Assembly (NCBI GenBank): GCA_963691705.1
Contig: OY829545.1
Span: 58,989,179 to 59,053,178, forward strand
DNA from: Viola odorata
Taxonomy: Eukaryota; Streptophyta; Magnoliopsida; Malpighiales; Violaceae
Length of the DNA stretch: 64,000 bases
Direction: 5' to 3'
The position numbers and the translations under genes were made by a program. The notes under the pieces were generated by a model. That model saw only the letters and a list, made by a program, of their open reading frames with translations, searched no databases and was not told the origin of the DNA. Below are positions 56,701-64,000 of the stretch, piece by piece. How positions within the stretch are numbered: position 1 is the first letter of the stretch; every line of letters begins with the position of its first letter.

Positions 56701-58228
56701 GGACCGGCAATTGCATAAAAATCTTCATGCTGCTGGGTTTTGGCTGAATCCTCAAATCCAGTACAAACCTAATGAGACAGACAAGCTTAGACGCACTACT
56801 TCTGGGTTGTTTGACGTCATAGAGAGGTATGCTTATGGAAACAACACTCTCAGAAGTAAGTTGACAAGTGAGGTGAAGTTATTCCGAGGTGCAGAGAGGA
56901 ACTTTGGTCGTCCTAGTACAGTAGATGATCGTTTTGTGATGCCTCCAGGTATTTTTTTAAAAATGTATTTATATATATTTTTCATTAATGTTTGTTGGTT
57001 TACTAAAATATAGAAAACTAATATTTTTAATTTTATGTGTAGATGAATGGTGGATGACCTATGGGAGTGATGCACCAGAGTTGCAAAAGCTAGCTATCCG
57101 AGTTTTGAGTCAAACATGTAGTGCTTCTGGTTGTGAGCGAAATTGGAGCATATTTGAGCATGTTCATTCAAAGAAAAGAAATAGATTGGAGCATCAAAGA
57201 CTACATGATTTGGTATATGTTCATTACAATTTAAGGCTACAACAAAAGTAAGTTTCTATACTTTTTACTTTTTATTTATTAACAAACAATCTATATATAA
57301 TTTTGAATTTTGATTGTAGTTGCGTTTGGATTAAATTATTTGGCTAATATTTTGGTTAATTAATGTAGGAATTTAAAGGGTAGGAATTATGACCCTATAA
57401 ACTTTGAGGACTTTCGAGATAATGATGCTTGGATATTAGAGGATGAACCGTCAAATCTTACTAGTGTTGAATTAGAGACTTTTCGAAATGAGATGGAAGC
57501 ATGCAATATTCAAGAAGATGTCCCTGATGATGGTAAGTTAGTAACTACCTATTTATTTTAAAAGTTGTTGATATGAAACTATTGTTGTTAATTTATTGAT
57601 TCTTTATTTTTGTTCTATTTGATGATGCTAGAGTTGAACCTACAAAATGTGCTTGATGATGACAATGATGAAGATGAAGGAAATGAAAGCGGGTTTTTTT
57701 TTAAGACATTTTCGAAAACACTAGTGGCTCGACCTCTCAACCTGAAACCAATCCATGGAATTAATAATGTTGTAATTTGAATATTTAGGTGTTTGAACTT
57801 TGAGAATGATTTCATAAAAATGTTGGATTGTTTCTTTATTTTTGTAATTTGGATAATTAAGTGTGTATGAATTTTTAAGTGTGTTTGAACTTTGAATGTT
57901 GGATTATTTCTTTATTTTGTAATTGGAATATTTAAGTGTCATTTGAAATTTGAATGTTAGATAGTTTCTTTATTTTCAACTTTTGATCTACTTGATAATG
58001 ATATAGTTTATTTTGATATATTATAACTTTATTTTGATATATTATAAAATGCTACAGTAAAAAAACCAGCCGGTTCAATCCGGTTTAATCCGGTTTATTA
58101 GTCTAAGATTTACCGGTTTAATGTGTGAACGGTTCCGGACGGACCAGCAACTACAATCCGGTCGAACCCGGTTCAACCACCAAATTTTCATTTCCGGTTC
58201 TCTGTCCGGTCCGGTTCTGATAACTATG
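53768..58228 (+). mobile_element. Apparently autonomous hAT transposon (hAT-D)
   Basis: 4461 bp, TIRs CATAGTTATCAGAACCGG at both ends (reverse at the right), perfect 8-bp duplication GTTATAAC (53760-53767, 58229-58236). Both subterminal regions are packed with CCGGTT/AACCGG and GGTCCGG motifs, the probable transposase-binding sites. The single gene inside, on the plus strand, is a full-length spliced transposase. The palindromic duplication continues the CATAG inverted repeat outward, which makes the apparent TIR look longer than it is. Confidence 0.93.
55070..57780 (+). CDS. hAT transposase, four exons, intact frame
   Basis: Exons 55070-56948, 57043-57247, 57369-57532 and 57632-57780, all GT-AG with matching phases, joining to 798 codons, the normal length for plant hAT transposases. 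Domains: N-terminal BED zinc finger (C54, C57, H72, C83 in LICNFCNKVF and FRFKQHLAGI), a Ser/Gly linker with three GSG...VQVP repeats (about 137-170), the DUF659/catalytic region (IMADGWTDQSRRTLINFLVY, FVTDNAANYVAAGRKL, SPCAAHCINLMLHDIG), and the C-terminal dimerisation domain (EWWMTYGSDAPELQKLAIRV, SQTCSASGCERNWSIFEHVH, KKRNRLEHQRLHDLVYVHYN). It would excise and reinsert elements with matching ends. The last exon has a T9 run; the alternative frame after it reads ENTSGSSTSQPETNPWN, a more typical hAT tail, so slippage may have changed the last 30 residues. The acceptor TTTTCCAG before 55058 suggests a leader intron. Confidence 0.92.
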
Positions 58229-58469
58229 GTTATAACACCACCAATTAGTGGACCCACATTGAACTCATGTAGTAGATAGAGGGATAAAATGAGAAAATTA
58301 AAAATTAAATGAGAGTTATTATAGTCTTTGCACTTGTTTGTGGTAGGAGAATAAATTTGATTGGTTTGACTATTTTAGAAAGAAAAAAAAGTGAATTTCT
58401 AGTTTGATACTTGCTTAGAGTATTTTGAAGAGACTTTAAGGGGGTGTTTGGTATCAAATTTCAATTCAT

Positions 58470-58516
58470 TTCATTAATAGAGTTCAATTAGAATTCAATT
58501 GAACTCTATTAATGAA
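58470..58516. repeat. Perfect 20-bp hairpin, possible MITE core
   Basis: TTCATTAATAGAGTTCAATT and its exact reverse complement separated by 7 bp. The surrounding 58442-58590 (GGGGTGTTTGGTATC at left, TTCAATTGAATTGAAATGC at right) is also partly self-complementary and may be a small TIR element; no target duplication was found. Confidence 0.6.
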
Positions 58517-59084
58517 TGAACTCTAGTGATTGGTATAACAATATAAAATTAAAAGATTTCAATTGAATTGAAATGCACATTGTTTGTTATGGCTAAGAAA
58601 TGATTTCATTTTACTTATTTGACCATTATACCCCTAAATTAAAATTTACCCATAAAATAGGGAAAAAACCATTCAATCTTAGATAATTGAATCGGTAAAT
58701 TTTCATACCAACGGATATCACATTTTATAATATATTAAAATAAAATATCAAGTATGTCAAAAGTTAAAAATAAAGAAACAATTTAAAATTCAAATTAGTA
58801 ATTACTCCCTCCGGTCGCGAAAAATTGTCATTTCGCGACCGGGCACGCGGATTAAGAATCTACTATTCGTGGGTGTGTGATTACCAAGATGCCCTTCATT
58901 TAACTCGCGTATTGTGCTACAGTGTAGAAGCTCCCTCCAAAATCGCAACGCGACCAGCGCTCAACTCTCTTCCCAATTCCCTCCCAAATTTTCACCCAAT
59001 TTCATTCCTAAACTCTAATCCCTCCTAAATTTTGAAATCATTCGCTTAAAATTTTTCAATTCCCCCCCTTAATTCGTTGCTATC

Positions 59085-60494
59085 TGACGTGCTGTCGAGA
59101 CACCTCAAAAATAATATATATTTCCTGTAACAAGTGCACAATTAAACTGTGTATAGTGGTACAGGGTCGATCCACAGGGACTAAGGTGACACTATCTTGT
59201 GTTGTGCGGCAAGGGCAAACAGATCAGAACAGTAACAAGTAATGGGGGGTTTTCAAGAGTTGGTTGATTAATATCTAATAAAGCAATAACAGAAAGTAAT
59301 AAAAGCGAGTAATAAACCAATAAGGAGAGGAGTTCCCAGTAGGAATCTATCTCGGGTTGCTTTCAAAGTCGGCTGGTCATTGGTGCAATGATCTTCTAGC
59401 CCTCGCTGATAGACGCGCTATAGGGACCAGGTGCGTTTAGGTCCCCTGCTTCCTTTCGTACGAGAAACTACTCCAAGGTACGTTTATGAAGTAGTCTTGA
59501 CACTTTGCCGTCTCCCAAGGTACGTTTATGGGAGCAATACTCAAAGGCCCATGAAGATGAAGGAAGACGCGTCCAGGGCGAGACACTCAGTACGTTCGAG
59601 GCTCTACCCTGATTACTTACTTAACCCAATCAAATGAAACCAGCGACCTGATAACTCGGATTGGTCGTCTACTTTACCCTGCAGCTTCGCGTTAGTTATA
59701 ACCACAGTGATGACTTTAATCGTCTAGGCCTAGCAGCTCGTTGGCTAGACTTGCTAACAGCCCTAGCAGATTTGACAAGAAAACGTTAAGTAAATAAATA
59801 CCAACCAAGGATATATTAATTTCAATTCGACCTCACAGCCTTCTTAAGCAACCTTTGATGATCCTACCAAGAACAAATGAGTTTAGCTACTCATAATAAA
59901 ATGAAAATAAATAAAATAAATAAATTGCATAAAAGAAGAAGAAGGGAATGAGAAAACTCTTTATTATTGTCGGCCGGAGCAAAGCTCCGGTTTATTGTAT
60001 GGAAAACAGAGAGTTATGGTCGTGGCTGCCAACTCCAAAAGTGGGAGATGAAAGTTTCTCCCAAACCCTAAAGCTAAAAGGGTTTATAAAAGAAAATTAC
60101 AAAAAAGAAAAATCCTAAAATGGAAATTAATTAAAAGGGAAAATCCTAATTTAATTGGAGTTGATCTTGGAATATTTTCTTGTCAAAATGGGAGAGATCT
60201 GGATTAATTGGAGAGAATCAGCGGATTTTCTTCTTTAAAAAGAAGTTTCCTTGTTGGTTCTTGGCCAGCTGTCGCTGTCTGCACATAAATGCAGGGGCAA
60301 GCCGCTGTCTACCAACTGCTGCTAGGCCTCGCTGCTCAAGTCCATCCAGAATCCATGAAAATGCATCTTTTTCATATTTCCTTTCCATAAGCTCTGATCT
60401 ATAAAATAGTAGGAAAACAGAAGGAGATCAGTAGCAACATGCCCAAAAAAGGCTAGGAAAGGAATGAGAAATTAGTACAAAATACATCATATCA
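59085..60494 (-). mobile_element. Solo LTR in the mariner element leader
   Basis: 1410 bp, on the minus strand TGATATGATGTATTTTGTAC to GACAGCACGTCA, with a perfect 5-bp duplication CTATC (59080-59084, 60495-60499). The minus strand near its end reads TCCCTGTGGATCGACCCTGT, a typical gypsy U5 motif. Frames inside it are short and meaningless. It interrupts the untranslated leader of the mariner transposase gene. Confidence 0.9.
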
Positions 60495-60602
60495 CTATCA
60501 ATCCACAAGGCTCTCTTACCTCCTCTGTTTTGCTTCCCACGCATCCTCCTCTATTTCTACAGCTGCAACATTTCTATTTCGATTTGCCAAGCGTAAAAAA
60601 TA

Positions 60603-62214
60603 ATGGATGTCAACGAATTCGATCGTATCCATTTATTTCACAACAATCCATTACCTATGGCAGAGCCATTTCTTGGAAATGATTCAGCAGTTGAGCAGAA
60701 CCCTCGAAATGAAGAGGATGCCGAAGTAGAAGAGGAAAAAGGTTTGGCCCACGATGCGCTACATTTAGACGACATCAATGAAGATTGTACCGGGCAAAAT
60801 AAAAACCCAACACCTGACGTTGGGGTTCCAAGTTAAGTCTATTTCCATCTTCCAATATTCACTTGAAGTTGTTAAACTTTAGCTCTTTTGCAATGATGTT
60901 GTGTTGTGATAATTGTAAGTGCAAAACTGAAAAGAAAAGAGCTCTATAATGATGAGAGCTTCGCAGCCTATGGTATGCTTCTTGAAAGGAGTGTGAATGG
61001 AAAGCTGCGCAAGCACACAACTAGTGAGGTTGCTGAGATTTTTCAAGTTAGTATTCGTTCAATCCAGCGGTTGTGGAAAAGAGGAAGGGAGTCAGACAAC
61101 CACAATGTTTCGCTTTCTAGAGTCAAGAATTGTGGCAGAAGAATGGTAGAATTTGACTTCAACAAAATTAGAGATATTCCTTTAAGTGATAGAACAACCC
61201 TTAAATCTCTTGCAACTGGCTTGGGTGTTTCAAAGACTTTTTTGGTTTCGAAGTTGAAATCTGGAGAATTGAGGCGCCACAGTAATACCATCAAACCAAC
61301 ACTAACAGAGGCAAACCGTATGGAAATGGTTCGTCACTGTCTTTCAATGGTTGATCCAAACACTTTCTTTGATGTGCAAAATGTAGTCCACATTGATGAG
61401 AAATGGTTTCAAACAACAAGGAAGGTGCAGACATACTACCTCCTAGCTGATGAAGATGAACCTGTAAGAATCATTAAGAGTACCAATTTCATTCCTAAAA
61501 TTATGTTCCTTGCAGTTGTTGCTAGGCCTAGATTTGACTGTGATGGGAATTGTACTTTTGATGGTAAGATATGAGTATTTCTACTAGTGCATGAGGTTGC
61601 TGCTATTAGGTCTAGCTCAAATAGGATTGCTGGAACATTAGAAGTGAAGCCAAATCAAAGAGTAGATAGGCAAGTGATTAGGCAATTCATGATTGAACAT
61701 ATTTTACTAGCCATTAAGGATAAATTGCCAAGGAATAGCCTCATGCAGACAATTATCATCCAGCAAGATAATGCTAAAATACATATACATGAGGATGATA
61801 TTGATTTCCTAGCTATAGCAGAGTGTAGGCTTGAACATTAGACTGTTGTGTCAGCCACCAAATTCCCCTATTTAAATGTATTTGACTTAGGTTTTTTTTA
61901 GAGCTATTCAATCTTTGCAAGAGAAGAAATGTGCAAATAACTTAAATCAATTAGTTGAAGCAATGAATAAATATTTTTTGGAGTTCTCTGAGGTGAAGAC
62001 AAACAGCATTTTCATCACTTTACAGTCATACATGATTGAAATTATGAGAATTATGGGTTCCAATGCTTACAGAATCCCTCATATAAAGAAAGAACAGTTG
62101 GCTAGGCAAGGATTGCTTCCTCACAGCTTGTCATGTGATCCAATTCTGCTAGCAACTGCTGCTGCTAATCTTCCACCATTACCTTGTAAGATTGTGTGCT
62201 TTTGTGATTTTTAG
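60603..62214 (+). pseudogene. Plant mariner-like transposase pseudogene
   Basis: Exon 1 (60603-about 60830, MDVNEFDRIHLF and an acidic tail) and, after a small intron (acceptor near 60917), the N-terminal helix-turn-helix region (LLERSVNGKLRKHTTSEVAE, IFQVSIRSIQRLWKRGRESD) and LSDRTTLKSLATGLGVSKTF. Catalytic motifs: HIDEKWFQTTRK (first Asp), IIIQQDNAKIHIHEDD (second Asp) and NVFDLGFF (third Asp). After GKI a TGA stop interrupts the frame (61572-61574), other stops and shifts occur near 61840-61900, including an extra T in a T run, and the frame resumes with AIQSLQEKKCANNLNQLV to 62214. The family is plant DD39D mariner. Inactive. Confidence 0.88.
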
Positions 62215-62589
62215 TAAATGTAATGTTGAATGTATATTGACACTGAGTTGTTATTGTTATGCAAAAAATTGGGGGGAAATTGCTTTATTCGATGGATGAC
62301 AGATTTTTTTGGTTAGTTATTGGACATATTTAGATATGTAGTTTGTTACTTTAGGTGGTAACTCTAGTAATGTGACTTAGGATTGAAGTATTTTGGTAGG
62401 AGTCAATGTAATTTTTGAAAGGTAGCATCTGTTTGCTACCGTTAGTAAATGTGAGAGATGTCACATTACTAGCAGTCAATATGCAAACTGAGTATGTTCT
62501 ATCTTACAAATACTAAACACACATAAAGGGTATTGCATTTTGTCTAAGAAAGTTCCCTTATAATTGATGTTGTTTTAATTTTGCAATGA

Positions 62590-62995
62590 GGTTTGCTTTG
62601 ATTGAGTGTTTATGTTTGTGTGTAATGCATGGAGAGTATTGGACTGTTTTTGCTGTGTTTGAGTGTTTATGTAAGTGTGTGATCCGTTTTTGCTGTGTTT
62701 GAGTGTTTATGTAAGTGTGTGAACCATGGGGAGTATTGGACTATTTTTGTTGTGTTTGACTGTGTATGTTTGTGTGCAGTGCATGGAGAGTATTGGTTGG
62801 ATTGACAAATTATGTGTAGTTGTGTACAGTGTGGTAGGAAAGTTGATTAATATTATGTTTATGTTTGTGTGTGATCCAAGGAGAGATATGAACTGTTTTT
62901 GTTATGTTTGAGTGTTTATGTTTGTGTGTAATGCATGGCTCCTTGCTATTTTGCTTCCTTGATCTCAATGTTTAGATTTGTGTGTAATGCATTGG
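62590..62995 (+). repeat. Degenerate tandem repeat, unit about 50-75 bp
   Basis: Five to six copies of TGTTTGAGTGTTTATGTTTG followed by TGTGTAATGCATGG or TGTGTGATCC and a GAGTATTGGACTGTTTTTG block. No coding potential. Confidence 0.7.
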
Positions 62996-63452
62996 TAGTT
63001 CTGTTTTGCTTCGTTCATCTCATTATTTAGGTTAATTTTTAATGCAATGACGTGATTTGAAAATTATAAACGGAGAGGGATAGGGGTTGCAACAATAATT
63101 ATTTTGAATGGAGAGTTGTAGGGTTTGTCCACATTATATATGCAATCTCTTGATAAGGGTAATGGTTGCAATTCAGCAACCATTGCGTGTTGTGCATTAT
63201 GTAGTTTGTATTTTCAAAAAAAAAATGCAACTGTAGGATAAGATTTGCCAAACGTGTAGGCGTGAAGAGATACCGTAGCATGAATTGGTGAGTAATGCAC
63301 CTGCCATACACTAAATAAACTTCTATTACAACTGAAACACAAACACAACTTTTTTACAACCTTTTAAGATTCCCAAACCATGCGTCTGTTCACCATTGTG
63401 CCGCTTGTATTGCAACCATTAATACACCACTCCCTAACCCTAATTTTTCTTC

Positions 63453-63460
63453 TATAAATA
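63453..63460 (+). promoter_or_regulatory. TATA box of the 63539 gene
   Basis: TATAAATA, 79 bp before the start codon, followed by a CT-rich leader typical of plant transcripts. Confidence 0.6.
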
Positions 63461-63538
63461 CCTCTCTTCTAAAGCAAAGAACTTCATACCACACAACCAC
63501 ATCTCTCATAGTTTCTTCTTCTTTGCAGGTTTGCCGCC

Positions 63539-63907
63539 ATGGATCGTGACACCAAGATCAATCTCCTCAACTTTGAGAGTCTGGTTGCAACTCATCTCCA
63601 AGATGGCATTGTTATATTGGAGCACAAGGTCCTCCAGAGAACCCAAGACATCAACCAGTTGACAAATAGGTTGGCGGCTATCAAACAGGGGATGGATGAT
63701 GTCCATGAAGATGAAGACCATGAGGGGCTGGCCATCACCGCGATTGATGCCTTCGCTAGGTCTGTCAATCATCTTTCTCTTACAATTGCTCATATGGAGC
63801 ACAAGAGAGCTGTGTTTGATTTAGCACTAACTAGTGTTAGGGTTGCTGCTGTAGAACTCAACAGCTTTGCAAATGACATTCCAAGCATTCCCACCGCTGA
63901 TGAATAG
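63539..63907 (+). CDS. Small acidic, helical protein of unknown function
   Basis: 122 codons starting in a strong context (GCCGCCATGG). A TATA box lies upstream, and an AATAAA signal follows at 63976-63981, 69 bp after the stop, so this is probably a transcribed intronless gene. The product has no signal peptide or membrane segment; it is largely helical with heptad-like spacing (residues 15-55 and 78-112), an acidic DDVHEDEDHEG segment in the middle, and the end FANDIPSIPTADE. I do not recognise a family. It lies beyond the mariner transposase remnant; whether it is inside the mariner element depends on where that element ends. It could be a captured gene. Confidence 0.6.
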   Translation: MDRDTKINLLNFESLVATHLQDGIVILEHKVLQRTQDINQLTNRLAAIKQGMDDVHEDEDHEGLAITAIDAFARSVNHLSLTIAHMEHKRAVFDLALTSVRVAAVELNSFANDIPSIPTADE

Positions 63908-63975
63908 TTATTCCCTGTGCTGCATGCATGTGTCCTTCGTTTCCCTAAACTGTCATGTAATGTAGTGGTGTCATC

Positions 63976-63981
63976 AATAAA
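63976..63981 (+). terminator. Poly(A) signal of the 63539 gene
   Basis: AATAAA 69 bp downstream of the stop codon. Confidence 0.55.
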
Positions 63982-64000
63982 AATTTCTGTTTTTATGATG

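Larger units (their letters stand above)
58805..62214 (+). mobile_element. Mariner-like element (plant MLE), decayed, 3' end not found
   Basis: The 5' end CTCCCTCCGGTCGCGAAAAA follows TA (58803-58804) and has an inner palindrome GGTCGCGAAA...TTTCGCGACC, as in plant mariner/Stowaway termini. The element carries a mariner transposase pseudogene and is split by a solo LTR (59085-60494). No matching GGGAG-TA end is visible before 64000, so the element either continues past the window, taking in the small gene at 63539, or has lost its 3' end. Confidence 0.8.

Overview
This looks like a nuclear chromosome segment from a eudicot plant. The evidence is AT-rich intergenic DNA, spliced plant-type genes (a glycerol-3-phosphate transporter homologue, a TMEM45/DUF716 membrane protein, and remnants of SRS, PP2C, PfkB, PXN-like carrier and LRR receptor-kinase genes), a plastid 23S rRNA fragment, and dense nested plant transposons. 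I could not assign a species. Most of the 64 kb is mobile DNA. The convincing host genes are the DUF716 gene (minus, 21734-22642), the two-exon G3P transporter gene (29915-31732) and a small unrecognised gene at the right edge (63539-63907).

Region 1-13.5 kb is a retrotransposon nest. Positions 1-1268 are the minisatellite-rich 3' internal end of a Ty3/gypsy element, followed by its giant LTR (1269-9539). A young gag-only element (2335-6718) with near-identical 908-bp LTRs sits inside that LTR. Next come the 3' end of an Athila-like element (9540-about 12650) and an inverted fragment of the giant LTR family (12660-13505). Region 13.5-21 kb holds an LRR-kinase pseudogene, a 5'-truncated LINE with a 13-bp target duplication, the last three exons of a PP2C gene beside a palindrome cluster and a minisatellite, and an hAT element (19887-21008).

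Region 21-33.6 kb is the gene-bearing part: DUF716 gene, Stowaway MITE, possible hairpin element, decayed plastid rRNA fragment, G3P transporter gene. Region 33.6-46 kb has a three-level nest: a candidate Pack-MULE carrying the last exon of an SRS gene, split by an hAT element, whose transposase gene is split by a copia-type solo LTR. It is followed by a small hAT (40731-41374), a 3.2-kb solo LTR (41419-44639) and a MULE (44713-45914).

Region 46.9-50.4 kb is a TIR element with TAA target duplications that carries a chimeric fusion of a PfkB-kinase fragment and a PXN-like peroxisomal carrier fragment. Region 51.1-52.9 kb is a foldback element that is almost one long hairpin. Region 53.8-58.2 kb is an apparently intact autonomous hAT with a four-exon, 798-codon transposase and perfect 8-bp target duplications. 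Region 58.8 kb onward is a decayed mariner-like element interrupted by a 1.4-kb solo LTR.

The genes do not form a pathway. What links the window is repeated nested insertion and capture of host exons by at least two, possibly three, TIR elements. All family calls rest on motifs I recognise; no search was run. Element boundaries are firm where a target duplication is stated and approximate elsewhere.
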